A stretch of 29,028 nt of DNA from JBKECO01 sp047974745 (GCA_047974745.1 JBKECO010000033.1:1-29028), one strand, 5' to 3'; shown: positions 7,261 through 16,740, counted from the first letter of the stretch. Made by a program: numbers and translations. Notes: generated from the sequence alone by a model not told the origin.

Positions 7261-8295
7261 ATGCATAGCGAAAAAATCATATTAAACGAAGAGAGAAATG
7301 TATCGTTGACTGTGTATTTACAGGAAGTTGGAGGAGAATTTCAGCATGTGAAGAAGAGACCGTCTGTTCTTATTCTTCCAGGAGGCGGTTATCAGATGTG
7401 TTCAGACAGGGAAGCGGATCCGGTTGCAGTTGGGTATTTAAAAGCAGGTTATCATGTGTTTATCTTGCGCTACTCTGTAAAAGAGGAGGCTGCATGGCCG
7501 AATCCTCTGAGTGATTATGAGCAGGCAATGGAGTTGATCAGGTCAAATGAGGATACATGGAATCTCTATGCAGATAAGATTGCGGTAGTCGGATTTTCAG
7601 CAGGTGGTCATTTAGCGGGCTGTGCTGCAACGATGTCTAAGAATCGTCCGAATGCAGCTATATTAGGTTATGCAGTTTTGAATGAAGAAGTAAAAATGTG
7701 TAACCCCAGCGCACCAGAAGTTATTTCGAAAGTAAGTTATGATACGTGCCCTTGTTTTATCTTTGCGTCCAGAACAGATAGTGTTGTATCCGTTGCAAAT
7801 TCTGTCCAGTTTATGAATGCACTGATAGAGCATGATGTTTCGTTTGAAAGTCATATTTATGCATACGGACCACATGGTTTTTCGACTGGAGATACTTCCG
7901 TACAAAGTCGGGATACTGATATGTGCAGCCGGATTGAGAATTGGGTCGGAGATAGTGTGGGTTGGCTGCGTGACATTCTTGGTGACTTCGGAAGTGATGG
8001 TATGACTAAGCCAGCGTGTAAAGGACATGTGAAGGATGATGGAGCTGACTTTTTATCTGTTGATTGCACAATGGCAGTCCTTATGAAAAATGAAGCGGCA
8101 CATGTAATTATTAATCCGATTCTAAATAGTATGCAACAAGCGATAGCTGGTGATGCAGGCGTGAATGCAACTGATGAAGCTGTACTAAGTGTAATAGCAA
8201 AACTGAAACTACGAGATCTATTATTTCATGTTGGAGTTGAAACAGAAGATGTTGAGAGAATGAATGAACAACTTTTACAGATTCCTAATAAATAG
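7261..8295 (+). CDS. Alpha/beta-hydrolase, probable carbohydrate acetyl esterase, with extra C-terminal module
   Basis: Residues 1-245 form an alpha/beta-hydrolase of the BD-FAE/acetyl-xylan-esterase-like group: LPGGGY oxyanion loop, GFSAGG with nucleophile Ser113, Asp173 in SRTDSVV and His205 in GPHGF. All three triad residues are present. The likely task is removing acetyl groups from imported oligosaccharides; no signal peptide is visible. The unusual part is a tail of about 85 residues (from roughly residue 262) with CTMAVLMKNEAAHVI and LKLRDLLFHVG followed by ETEDVERMN. It is not part of the esterase fold and resembles the tail of the GH3 at 21571-21818. The gene ends 6 bp before a terminator hairpin. 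Confidence 0.8.
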   Translation: MHSEKIILNEERNVSLTVYLQEVGGEFQHVKKRPSVLILPGGGYQMCSDREADPVAVGYLKAGYHVFILRYSVKEEAAWPNPLSDYEQAMELIRSNEDTWNLYADKIAVVGFSAGGHLAGCAATMSKNRPNAAILGYAVLNEEVKMCNPSAPEVISKVSYDTCPCFIFASRTDSVVSVANSVQFMNALIEHDVSFESHIYAYGPHGFSTGDTSVQSRDTDMCSRIENWVGDSVGWLRDILGDFGSDGMTKPACKGHVKDDGADFLSVDCTMAVLMKNEAAHVIINPILNSMQQAIAGDAGVNATDEAVLSVIAKLKLRDLLFHVGVETEDVERMNEQLLQIPNK

Positions 8296-8300
8296 CATAA

Positions 8301-8336
8301 AAGAGAACGGATTGGTGTCAGTCCGTTCTCTTTTTT
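8301..8336. terminator. Intrinsic terminator between convergent genes
   Basis: AAGAGAACGGA (8301-8311) pairs perfectly with TCCGTTCTCTT (8322-8332) around a 10-nt loop, followed by T residues to 8336. It ends the esterase operon. On the reverse strand the same stem is followed by a shorter T run, so it may also serve the convergent AraC gene. Confidence 0.85.
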
Positions 8337-8357
8337 GATATTAATAGCGGTATGCAC

Positions 8358-9188
8358 TTATCTAAAGTCAGATGCCTCCATGTGGTATTTTACTCGGTAT
8401 TGTCGGAGCGTCATTCCGGTAAATTTCTTAAAATGTGTACTCATGTGACTTTGAGAGGAGAAACCTAAGTAAGTGGCAATTTCACTGTAAGTATAACTGG
8501 AATAGGTCAACATATTCTGGACCAGTTTGATTTTTTCGCGTAAAATGTATTGCAAGATTGTCATATCTTCATGTTTCCTAAATAAATCACATAAGTAATT
8601 TGCGTTTAGGTATAGAGCATCTGCAATCTCTTGTACTGTTAATTTACTATGAAGGTGTGTAAAGATGTAATCACGGCAACGGGTAATATGGGGAGACTCC
8701 CGCAAATCCTCACCAGCAGTGGAGCTATTATGCAAGTCTCGAACCATTTCAGCAAAATGCCGCTCTGCTCTAAGTGTTAACTCTCCGAGCAGATTGGCAT
8801 CACATTCCTCTAATTCTTGAATATAACAGTCGCATAAAGAGAAGGCGTCTTCTGCCTGCATCCCACCGCGAATGGCTGCTCGGCTTGCTAGAGCAATTAC
8901 AACAATGCATAGGTTTTTAACATTTCTTGACCAATCTTTTGCTAAAACACCAAAAGTGGTAGTTTTCTGATTAGCCTTCCAACAGTTTTCCATCATTTCA
9001 GGATCACCACGCTCAATGCACTCCAGGAGCTGAAGTTCGGCCATATATGAATTATGTGAATTCTGATATTCCTGATTATGAAAAATTAGTTCTGAGTAGC
9101 GCTTTCTTACAGCAATCTCCTGAGGAATACGTTTATTATCTGGAAGTTCTAAGTCTTTTTGGGATTTTCCACTCTTGAAATAACTCAT
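8358..9188 (-). CDS. AraC-family transcriptional regulator
   Basis: This 276-residue protein ends in a two-helix-turn-helix AraC domain (about 168-268): LTVQEIADALYLNANYLCDLF is the first and YSEIATYLGFSSQSHMSTHFKK the second, followed by GMTLRQYR. The N-terminal half is short and shares the motif ALASRAAIRGGM with ASRSAIEGGV of the second regulator at 15556-16740, so the two are related. It lacks the extra ~120-residue N-terminal sensor of that paralogue. A clean ribosome site (AGGAGGA) supports the start at 9188, so the short form is probably real. It is divergent from the ABC operon and is its likely activator. Confidence 0.85.
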   Translation of the reverse strand: MSYFKSGKSQKDLELPDNKRIPQEIAVRKRYSELIFHNQEYQNSHNSYMAELQLLECIERGDPEMMENCWKANQKTTTFGVLAKDWSRNVKNLCIVVIALASRAAIRGGMQAEDAFSLCDCYIQELEECDANLLGELTLRAERHFAEMVRDLHNSSTAGEDLRESPHITRCRDYIFTHLHSKLTVQEIADALYLNANYLCDLFRKHEDMTILQYILREKIKLVQNMLTYSSYTYSEIATYLGFSSQSHMSTHFKKFTGMTLRQYRVKYHMEASDFR

Positions 9189-9327
9189 TTAAAAATCCTC
9201 CTAAGCTTTTATATAATTCTATCTCATGTAATTATAACACATAATATGGGGAATGTGAAATTAACCAGTGAAATCTGATATATAAGTTGAGAGTTAAGAT
9301 AGTAAAATGAAAGCATGGTAGATGTAG

Positions 9328-9367
9328 TTGACGTAACTTTCTACTAAGAAATTAGCATGAATCATGC
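9328..9367 (+). promoter_or_regulatory. Candidate promoter/operator of the ABC importer operon
   Basis: The 192-bp gap between the divergent AraC gene and the first permease holds a -35-like TTGACG at 9328-9333 without a convincing -10 at normal spacing, as is common for activator-dependent promoters. A perfect palindrome GCATGA-A-TCATGC (9355-9367) lies just before the GGAG of the permease. It could be an operator or a leader hairpin. Assigned by position only. Confidence 0.3.
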
Positions 9368-9380
9368 AAAGGAGTAAGGA

Positions 9381-10325
9381 ATGAGAAAGAGGAGAGAAGT
9401 AGCGGCACCGAAAGTGAGAAAACGTACTTGGCGGTACGATCTCAAGATGAACAAATGGCTGTACATATTGTCAATACCTATTATAGTGTATTTTTTTGTC
9501 TTCAATTATGTACCGATGGGCGGACTGGTCATGGCATTTCAGAATTTTAAGCCAGCGAAAGGATTGTTTGGAAGTACATGGGTCGGATTGAAGAACTTTA
9601 TTGATTTTTTTGCAGGGCCTAATTTTTCTACTATTTTACGAAATACTCTGGTAATTAATCTTTTAGGATTGGTAATCGGTTTTCCACTATCCATTATCTA
9701 TGCACTTTTGCTTAATGAGTTGTATCTAAAGTTTTTCAAAAAGACAGTTCAGACCATTCACTATTTACCTTATTTTATATCAATGGTGGTAATTAGCGGG
9801 TTAATCATTGAGTTTTCCTCAACCAATGGGATTGTGACAGATCTAGTGGTAAAGATTTTCAATGTCAAACGTGAGAATTTACTTCAGAATCCCAATTATT
9901 TCTGGGCAATCAATTTAATCTCTGATATTTGGCAGGGGTTAGGGTATGGTTCTATCTTCTTTGTGGCAGCTATTACCGGAGTAAGTCAGGAACTGCATGA
10001 AGCAGCAGCAATTGATGGAGCCAGTCGATTTAAGAGGGCATGGAATGTTACGATTCCAGCAATCATGCCGGCGATTGTTACAATGCTGGTGCTAAAATGC
10101 GGAATGCTTCTGCAGGTCGGTGGCGATAAGATTCTGTTGCTGTATAACCCAAGTATTTATTCAACTGCGGATGTTATTTCAACGCATGTACAGCGAATGG
10201 GTATCGAACAGATGAACTATGGATATTCAACGGCTGTTGGGTTGTTCAACTCAGTAGTGGGGACCGCCCTTTTGCTTATTTCAAATATTGTCAGTCGAAA
10301 GCTGACAGATACATCAATAATTTAG
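9381..10325 (+). CDS. Sugar ABC transporter permease, LplB/YteP type
   Basis: This 314-residue integral membrane protein shows about six hydrophobic helices, starting WLYILSIPIIVYFFVFNYVPM, then MAFQNFKP typical of LplB-like CUT1 permeases. The EAA loop that docks the ATPase is EAAAIDGASRFKRAWNVTIP at about residues 211-230. It would form the membrane channel with the next gene product and take substrate from the lipoprotein encoded third. GGAG at 9371-9374 sets the start. It is first in a three-gene operon with no ATPase gene, so a shared MsmX-like ATPase encoded elsewhere is expected. Confidence 0.9.
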   Translation: MRKRREVAAPKVRKRTWRYDLKMNKWLYILSIPIIVYFFVFNYVPMGGLVMAFQNFKPAKGLFGSTWVGLKNFIDFFAGPNFSTILRNTLVINLLGLVIGFPLSIIYALLLNELYLKFFKKTVQTIHYLPYFISMVVISGLIIEFSSTNGIVTDLVVKIFNVKRENLLQNPNYFWAINLISDIWQGLGYGSIFFVAAITGVSQELHEAAAIDGASRFKRAWNVTIPAIMPAIVTMLVLKCGMLLQVGGDKILLLYNPSIYSTADVISTHVQRMGIEQMNYGYSTAVGLFNSVVGTALLLISNIVSRKLTDTSII

Positions 10326-10338
10326 GAGGTGAGATGGA

Positions 10339-11256
10339 GTGAAAATTCGAAAGAAGCAATCTGGAATGGTTGAGAAAACTGGTCCGTCAAGAATCGTTTT
10401 TAACATTTTTAATTATGGATTTATGGCTTTGTTTGCATTTGTTTGTATCATGCCAATATGGCATGTTGCGATGGCTTCTGTTAGTGATCCGAGACTGCTT
10501 ATGTCCAGCTCTGGAATTCTGTGGAAGCCACTGGGTGACATTACCTTAAAGGGCTATGAAATTGTAATGCAGAATAAAAGTATCATACTGGGATATGCAA
10601 ACACGCTGTTATATGTATTTTGGAACACTGTAGTGGGAACATTTTGCACGATGTTGGCAGGATTTTTGTGCAGTAGAAAAGATTTCAAACTGGCGAAACC
10701 ATTGACTGTATTTATTATGTTTACGATGATGTTCGGCGGCGGACTGATTCCGACCTATATGGTTTACAGAGGATTAGGTCTTATCAATAATCGTATGGTC
10801 ATGATGATACCAGGTTTGATGAACGCTTTTTACTTGATCATGATGAAAGGGGCATTTGAGCAACTAGATCCAGGATATGAGGAGTCAGCAAAAATAGACG
10901 GTGCTAAACCGCTAACGGTGTTGTTTCAAGTATTAGCACCGCTCGTAAAAGCTAATTTGGCAGTTATCGTTATGTTTACTGTTATCAATGTTTGGAATGC
11001 ATGGTATGCGGCGTCAATCTATTTACCTAAAGCACAGGATTATTGGCCCCTGCAGTTATTTATGAGGCAAATTCTGATTCAGAATGATACTGCAACGGTT
11101 TTAACTGGATTGGATGCGGCAAAGGCATCTGATATGACATCGAATTTGGTCAAGTATTGTGTAACTATTGTAGGAACCTTGCCAATTTTATGTGCATATC
11201 CATTTGCACAGAAATATTTTGTTAAGGGTGCAACAATCGGTGGCGTGAAGGGTTGA
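10339..11256 (+). CDS. Sugar ABC transporter permease, YtcP type
   Basis: The start is GTG at 10339, nine bases after AGGAGG (10324-10329); the ATG at 10334 is out of frame. The 305-residue protein has six predicted helices and the permease loop EESAKIDGAKPLTVLFQVLA. The region NVWNAWYAASIYLPKAQDYWPLQ is characteristic of the YtcP/LplC branch of CUT1 permeases, which carry complex oligosaccharides. It forms the second half of the channel with the preceding permease, whose stop is 13 bp upstream. Confidence 0.9.
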   Translation: MKIRKKQSGMVEKTGPSRIVFNIFNYGFMALFAFVCIMPIWHVAMASVSDPRLLMSSSGILWKPLGDITLKGYEIVMQNKSIILGYANTLLYVFWNTVVGTFCTMLAGFLCSRKDFKLAKPLTVFIMFTMMFGGGLIPTYMVYRGLGLINNRMVMMIPGLMNAFYLIMMKGAFEQLDPGYEESAKIDGAKPLTVLFQVLAPLVKANLAVIVMFTVINVWNAWYAASIYLPKAQDYWPLQLFMRQILIQNDTATVLTGLDAAKASDMTSNLVKYCVTIVGTLPILCAYPFAQKYFVKGATIGGVKG

Positions 11257-11297
11257 TATCTTGCGCATATTAGCGCTTAATAAGGAGGATATAAAAA

Positions 11298-13001
11298 ATG
11301 AAAAAGAGATTATTAGCAATGTTACTGGTGGGAAGTATGTGTGTGGGAGTATTGGCAGGGTGTTCAAATAACAACAGTACTGAGACCAAAACCACGGAGA
11401 GTGAAACAACAGATAGTGCAGATCTTTCAGAGAATCTTACCATATCCGCATGGGTGCATACGGATGACAATGAGGATGGGTATCTGACGGATACAAATGA
11501 GAATCCGGCACTAGCCTTTGTTTCCGAAAAATTTAATGTATCTTTTGAATGGCAGATTCCGCCGACCGGAAGTGAAAGTGAGCAGATGAACCTGATGATC
11601 GGATCAGGAGATTATACCGATGTGTTTGACAGTACATTCTCCCAGCAGACCTGTCAGGAATTATATGAAGATGGAGTGATTCAGGACCTGACTTCGTATG
11701 TAGAACAGTACATGCCGAACTACATGGCATATATTGAGAGCAACGAGATTGCTAAGAAATCCGCTTATACGGATGATGATAAAATTGTCTATATTCCAAC
11801 AGTATCAAATGAACCACAGTTAAACTGGGGCGGATTGATGTATAATCGCCAGATACTGGAGGATCTGACGGAAGGAAATGTTGCGTTTCCAAGTGGTGAA
11901 GATGAGCCGATGACCGTAGAAGACTGGGAATATATGTTGGATTTGATGAAACAGCATTATGAAGGTTCAGGCTTGACAGATTATGCGGCATTGATTCTTC
12001 CGGCAAATGGATATCTTGAATCAGGAGATCTTTTGACTGGATTTGGAACAACGGGTACATATTATTTGGATGACAGTGGAAAGGTACAGCATGGCGTGCT
12101 TGACGAAGGCTTCTATAATTATCTTGTTAAAATGAATGAATGGTATGAAAAAGGCTATATTTATCAGGACTTTGCAAGTCGCAGCAGTGATCCATTTTAC
12201 TTTCCGAATACGGCATTGACTTATGGTGGTGCAGCTGGTGTATTCTTTGGTCTTGCTAATCAGCTGGGTGGTTCAATGTCCTTACCGGAATATGATATGG
12301 AAGTTAATTTCAAGGCTCTGACAGCGCCGGTAGATGCGGAAAATAATGCAATTGCCTTACCGGCAAATGGAATGTTAAATACAAATGAATCAGTTGGTAC
12401 TTTTACCGGTGGATGGGTAGTTTCATCAGCATGTGACGAAGAAAAACTGATTCGATGGCTTCAGGTTTGTGATTATCTTTTTAGTGAGGAAGGTAGTATG
12501 ATTAAGTCTTATGGTCTGACAAAAGAGCAGGCTGGAGAGAATGAAGTTTATAAAACACTTGGAATGGAAGATGGTGCTTATTGGTTTGATGAAAACGAAG
12601 AATTTGTCTATAATCCGGTATCAGATCCATTCTCAGCTGATATGCAAGTAAAAGAAAACCAGCTTCGTATTCAAAGACTGCCAGGTATTTCTAATTTCAC
12701 CTATTATAATGAAAAGTCAAATGAAGAATCGCAGAAAGCGAATGAGGTTTGGCTGTCAAATGGATACTCTTCATGCCTTCCGGCAGGAGTTACACTGACT
12801 GTTGAAGAGAGTGCAACGAACTCACCACTGCAAACTGCATGGACGGATTATGTGAATGCGATGGTACCGAAGTTCATCATGGGAACAGAAGAATTGAGTG
12901 AGGAAAGTTTTGAAAGATTTAGAAATCAGGTCAAGAGTCTAGGAATGGATACGACCATAGAACTTTACCAAACAGCATACGAACGTTACCAGTCAAAATA
13001 A
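11298..13001 (+). CDS. Extracellular sugar-binding lipoprotein (YtcQ/LplA type)
   Basis: A strong AAGGAGGAT site precedes the ATG. The 567-residue product has a lipoprotein signal (MKKRLLAMLLVGSMCVGVLAGC) with lipobox LAGC and acylated Cys22, followed by an acidic Thr/Ser/Glu linker and a large solute-binding fold. The length of over 500 residues and motifs such as LMYNRQILEDL and the late WLSNGYSSCLPAGV match the big binding proteins that partner LplB/YtcP permeases and bind oligosaccharides. It is anchored on the outer face of the membrane and is the only clearly exported protein in the window. It is third in the ABC operon, before the GH2 gene. Confidence 0.9.
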   Translation: MKKRLLAMLLVGSMCVGVLAGCSNNNSTETKTTESETTDSADLSENLTISAWVHTDDNEDGYLTDTNENPALAFVSEKFNVSFEWQIPPTGSESEQMNLMIGSGDYTDVFDSTFSQQTCQELYEDGVIQDLTSYVEQYMPNYMAYIESNEIAKKSAYTDDDKIVYIPTVSNEPQLNWGGLMYNRQILEDLTEGNVAFPSGEDEPMTVEDWEYMLDLMKQHYEGSGLTDYAALILPANGYLESGDLLTGFGTTGTYYLDDSGKVQHGVLDEGFYNYLVKMNEWYEKGYIYQDFASRSSDPFYFPNTALTYGGAAGVFFGLANQLGGSMSLPEYDMEVNFKALTAPVDAENNAIALPANGMLNTNESVGTFTGGWVVSSACDEEKLIRWLQVCDYLFSEEGSMIKSYGLTKEQAGENEVYKTLGMEDGAYWFDENEEFVYNPVSDPFSADMQVKENQLRIQRLPGISNFTYYNEKSNEESQKANEVWLSNGYSSCLPAGVTLTVEESATNSPLQTAWTDYVNAMVPKFIMGTEELSEESFERFRNQVKSLGMDTTIELYQTAYERYQSK

Positions 13002-13014
13002 TTTAAGAAATGAA

Positions 13015-13055
13015 AAGAGGAGTATTTCGTCTGCTGGAAGGAGAGTGCTCCTCTT
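13015..13055 (+). terminator. Weak hairpin between binding protein and GH2 genes
   Basis: AAGAGGAG (13015-13022) can pair with CTCCTCTT (13048-13055) across a 25-nt loop, followed by CAGTTTT. The long loop and weak T run make it a poor terminator. It may reduce read-through or stabilise the upstream mRNA so that the binding protein is made in excess. Confidence 0.3.
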
Positions 13056-13076
13056 CAGTTTTGAAGAAAGGATATT

Positions 13077-15467
13077 ATGAAGAAATTTGAATTTAGCAAT
13101 GCATGGAGTTTTAGTAAAGAAGGAGAGCAATGCAAGAGTATCGATTTGCCTCATGATGCCATGCAGGAACAAGAACGGAGTCCGGATGCACCTTCCGGCA
13201 GCGGGAACGCTTTTTATCATGGCGGTATATATGAATATGTGAAGGCATTTATTGTACCGGAAAACTGGAAAGAGAAAGCAGTCATTTTAGAGCTGGAAGG
13301 GGTATGCCCGAAAGCGGAGGTGTTTTTAAATGGTGTGAAGGTTGGTGCCTGTAATTATGGCTATACCGGATATTGCTTTAAACTGGAAAACCTGATGTAT
13401 TATGCTGAAAACAAGTTAGTTATTAAAGTAGATGGTTCCCAGTTACCGGATAGCAGATGGTATTCAGGAGCTGGTATTTATCGTCCGGTCTGGTTATGGA
13501 TCGGGGAAAAGGAATATATTGAGCCATACGGAATTCAAGTGACGACGGTGAGTACTAAGCCTGCTCAGATATCAGTAGAGGTAAAGCATACCGCGACAAC
13601 TACAGATGATCTGGAAATTCAGAGTTTTATTCTCTATCAAGGACAGCTTATCGCGAAGGGAAAGGGAGAAAAGGTACTGCTTGATATCGAGGATGCACAT
13701 TTATGGGATACAGAACACCCGGAACTGTATGAGTGTAAAGTCAACCTAAAGAGAGGCGAGGAATATCTGGATGCGCAAAGCACTTCGTTTGGTATAAGGA
13801 GATTGAGCTGGTCGGATAAAGGATTTGCAGTAAACGATAATCCAGTTCTATTAAAGGGAGGGTGTATTCACCATGATCATGGTATCTTAGGTTCCAGATG
13901 CTTCAAAGAGTCCGAGTGGCGCCGAATTAAACGAATGAAAGAAAGCGGGTTTAATGCAGTTCGCTCTGCCCACAATCCGACCAGTGTAAGTCTATTAGAG
14001 GCTTGTGATGCTCTCGGTATGTATGTCATCGATGAAGGGTGGGATATGTGGTATAAATCAAAGAATGATCAAGATTATGCAAAACGCTTTGAGCTTCATT
14101 TTCAGGAAGATATTCAGAACATGGTTGCAAGAGATTTTAATCATCCATCTGTAATTATGTATTCAATTGGGAATGAAGTATCAGAACCGGCAGAGGAAAA
14201 AGGAGTAGAGTTAGGGAAAGAACTCGTTCGGTTGTTTCATGAGTTAGACCCAACCAGACCGGTAACTGCGGGAATTAATATAACGCTTATGTATTTGGAT
14301 TCTATGGGAGTTGGCATGGGGGGAGGAACAGAAGCGCAGGAAAATACAGCAGAAGAAAATATTGTACCAGAAATTTTGCCGGCTAAAGAGATGAACAGCA
14401 CAGCATATAATGAAATGGTTTCTTCTATGGGCGGGCAAATGAATATGGCAGCAGCCTTAGATGAAGCGGATCAGGTGTCGTCACCAATTTTGGATGCACT
14501 GGATATTGCCGGTTACAATTATGCTTCCAGCAGATACGATCTGGAAGGAGAAAAACATCCGGAACGTATTATAATGGGGAGTGAAACTTTTCCGCATGAT
14601 CTGGCCTTGAATTGGAAGCAGGTAGAAAAATACCCGTATTTAATTGGAGACTTTATGTGGACAGCTTGGGACTATATTGGAGAAGTAGGATTGGGTACAT
14701 GGACCTGGGAAAAAGATGGTATCGAATTTAAAAAGAAGTATCCTTGGCTGCTTGCAGATACTGGAGCTTTTGACATTTTGGGAAATGACAATGCAGAGGC
14801 GGGCATGGCATCCGTCGTATGGGGGAAACGTACAACACCGTATATTGGAGTAGTTCCGGTAAATCACCCTGGAGAAATACCGGCCCGGGCGGTCTGGAGA
14901 GGGAGTAATGCCCTTCCTTATTGGTCATATCGAAATTGTGACGGTAATCCAGCTGAAGTAGAAGTATATGGATCTGGATCAGAAGCAGAATTGTTTATCA
15001 ACGATAGGAGTTTAGGTAAACAAACATTGAAGGATTTTAAAGCAATTTTCCGGACAATCTATGTGCCAGGGATATTGAAAGCAGTAGTATATGATGAGAA
15101 TGGGGACGCACTTTCAGAGAGCAGTCTGCGATCTGCTGATGGGCATACGATAATCAGCATTTCTCCGGAAACACAGCTGGTGAAAGAAGATGAAATTATA
15201 TATGTGAATATAAATCTAACTGGAAAAAATGGTGAAATTGAATGTAATCGGGATACCTGTCTTGAAGTTTGTGTAACTGGTGGTGAGCTGCTTGCCTATG
15301 GCAGTGCAAACCCTCGTACAGAAGAGAGTTTTCTTTCCGGGCAATATACCACTTGGTATGGTCGGAGTCTTGCTATTATTAAGATCAAAAGCAATAGGGT
15401 TTCTATTCAGGCGAGTGGTAAAGGCGTTGAACCAGCGATATTAGATATGGTATTTGATGTGATGTAG
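13077..15467 (+). CDS. Glycoside hydrolase family 2 enzyme (beta-galactosidase-like, DUF4982 type)
   Basis: This 796-residue enzyme has the GH2 order: sugar-binding jelly roll (about 1-150, YSGAGIYRPVWLW), immunoglobulin-like domain (150-245), TIM barrel (250-580), then C-terminal beta domains including a DUF4982-like part (VEVYGSGSEAELFINDRSLG). SIGNEVSEP gives the acid/base Glu367 and IMGSETFP the nucleophile Glu503. The about 70-residue helical stretch between them is normal for this subgroup. There is no signal peptide, so it trims imported oligosaccharides in the cytoplasm. Family annotation is beta-galactosidase or beta-glucuronidase; the precise sugar is not fixed by these motifs. It closes the ABC operon. 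Confidence 0.85.
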   Translation: MKKFEFSNAWSFSKEGEQCKSIDLPHDAMQEQERSPDAPSGSGNAFYHGGIYEYVKAFIVPENWKEKAVILELEGVCPKAEVFLNGVKVGACNYGYTGYCFKLENLMYYAENKLVIKVDGSQLPDSRWYSGAGIYRPVWLWIGEKEYIEPYGIQVTTVSTKPAQISVEVKHTATTTDDLEIQSFILYQGQLIAKGKGEKVLLDIEDAHLWDTEHPELYECKVNLKRGEEYLDAQSTSFGIRRLSWSDKGFAVNDNPVLLKGGCIHHDHGILGSRCFKESEWRRIKRMKESGFNAVRSAHNPTSVSLLEACDALGMYVIDEGWDMWYKSKNDQDYAKRFELHFQEDIQNMVARDFNHPSVIMYSIGNEVSEPAEEKGVELGKELVRLFHELDPTRPVTAGINITLMYLDSMGVGMGGGTEAQENTAEENIVPEILPAKEMNSTAYNEMVSSMGGQMNMAAALDEADQVSSPILDALDIAGYNYASSRYDLEGEKHPERIIMGSETFPHDLALNWKQVEKYPYLIGDFMWTAWDYIGEVGLGTWTWEKDGIEFKKKYPWLLADTGAFDILGNDNAEAGMASVVWGKRTTPYIGVVPVNHPGEIPARAVWRGSNALPYWSYRNCDGNPAEVEVYGSGSEAELFINDRSLGKQTLKDFKAIFRTIYVPGILKAVVYDENGDALSESSLRSADGHTIISISPETQLVKEDEIIYVNINLTGKNGEIECNRDTCLEVCVTGGELLAYGSANPRTEESFLSGQYTTWYGRSLAIIKIKSNRVSIQASGKGVEPAILDMVFDVM

Positions 15468-15491
15468 TACCGGAGTAGAGTGATTTGAAAT

Positions 15492-15539
15492 GAGAATTGT
15501 ACAAGAGCAGCAAATTGTACAATTCTCCTATTTTTTTTT
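15492..15539 (+). terminator. Strong intrinsic terminator after GH2
   Basis: GAGAATTGTACAA (15492-15504) and TTGTACAATTCTC (15515-15527) form a perfect 13-bp stem with a 10-nt loop, then a run of nine T residues at 15531-15539. It ends the ABC-GH2 operon, 17 bp before the end of the convergent AraC gene. Confidence 0.9.
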
Positions 15540-15555
15540 AATAGTCGTGAATTAC

Positions 15556-16740
15556 TCAAAATAATTTGTACTGATCACGGTATTGTAGTGGTGTCATCTC
15601 AGTTTTCTTTTTGAATACTTTTTGAAAATAGCTTTGTGATGAGAATGCAAGCCTGACGCTGATTTCAGATAAGGATAAATCAGTGTCTTTAAGCAAGGTT
15701 TGCGCTTCCTTAATTTTTAGCATCTGAATACCTTCGATTAACGTCATTCCGGTAACTTCTTTATAATGACGGCAGAGGTGTGCGGTGCTATAGCTTAGCC
15801 GGCCAGCAATTGATTCCACCGTAATCTTTTCATTGATGTGCATGAAAATATCATTTGTAATGGAACGCACTAAGGAGTCGGAACAGGAATTAGCTATGAC
15901 CTTTTGTGTTTGTTTAGCAAAATCGATTAGCATTTGTCCTAGAGAAAGAAGGAGTTCCCGTGCATCGGTGATGCGTTCCATCTTATAGATGTATTCATCG
16001 GATAAAAGCAGTGCTAAATTGTAATCCACACCACCTTCAATTGCACTTCTGGAGGCTAAAGTGGCGGCAGCAACATATGTGTTTTTTATAGAACGTAAGT
16101 GGGAATCGGCCAGTTCCCCAGGAAGAATTCCGAGTTCAGGAAGCTTTAATATATGGGTCATAAGATCTTGGGGTTTTCCGGTTCGAATACAACTTAACAT
16201 TTCTTTTTCAGGCATTTTATTTAGTGTCCGTAAATAATCCGGTGAGAGGGGCGTGCTATCAGAGTTTTTGTCTAATTCTGGTGTGGTCATATTGATAACG
16301 TGAATGTTTTCTGAATCATTCAGTAAGATATTCAACATTTTCAAAGTACTTAAAAAATGTGAGGAAGGTACTTGCGAATGGTATGTTAAATAGCGGTGCA
16401 ACTCAGTGAAACGAATATCTTCCTCTTCCAGATAGGCTAGAATTCGTCTAGTATTGCCGATATCACCGGTATCCTGCAATGCTGGCCCTAAAAGTAAAAA
16501 TTGTGGATCTTCAGTCGATGTATCAGGGTGAATTCGGATGAAGCCGCATTGCATAAATTCAGCAGTCATTGAATAAACACCAGAATCCTTTTCCTGAAAA
16601 TACGGTTGGAGCAATTTATAGACTGGATTGGGTAAAAATGTTCGATCTGAATAAGTTAGAATGCATTTTTCATTTTGGTATAAGGCTAATGGAATATTGG
16701 TCATTTTGTATAATTGTTCTAAAAGGCCTTTGTAGTTCAT
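15556..16740 (-). CDS. AraC-family transcriptional regulator with N-terminal sensor
   Basis: The 394-residue protein ends in an AraC DNA-binding domain (about 292-392): ITVESIAGRLSYSTAHLCRHY, then LSEISVRLAFSSQSYFQKVFKK and EMTPLQYR. The first ~150 residues form a mixed alpha/beta sensor-like region (LYQNEKCILTYSDRTFL, GFIRIHP, LLLGPAL), and the middle carries ASRSAIEGGV, shared with the regulator at 8358-9188. A ribosome site AAAGGAA lies before the start. It is divergent from the second operon, so it is the obvious candidate to sense its sugar and activate it. The ligand is unknown. Confidence 0.85.
   Translation of the reverse strand: MNYKGLLEQLYKMTNIPLALYQNEKCILTYSDRTFLPNPVYKLLQPYFQEKDSGVYSMTAEFMQCGFIRIHPDTSTEDPQFLLLGPALQDTGDIGNTRRILAYLEEEDIRFTELHRYLTYHSQVPSSHFLSTLKMLNILLNDSENIHVINMTTPELDKNSDSTPLSPDYLRTLNKMPEKEMLSCIRTGKPQDLMTHILKLPELGILPGELADSHLRSIKNTYVAAATLASRSAIEGGVDYNLALLLSDEYIYKMERITDARELLLSLGQMLIDFAKQTQKVIANSCSDSLVRSITNDIFMHINEKITVESIAGRLSYSTAHLCRHYKEVTGMTLIEGIQMLKIKEAQTLLKDTDLSLSEISVRLAFSSQSYFQKVFKKKTEMTPLQYRDQYKLF

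Noticed and set aside
14280..14500. Helical insertion in the GH2 barrel as another copy of the recurring module
   Set aside because: The stretch matches what I recall as a normal part of this GH2 subgroup and lacks the TT-x-x-D pattern.
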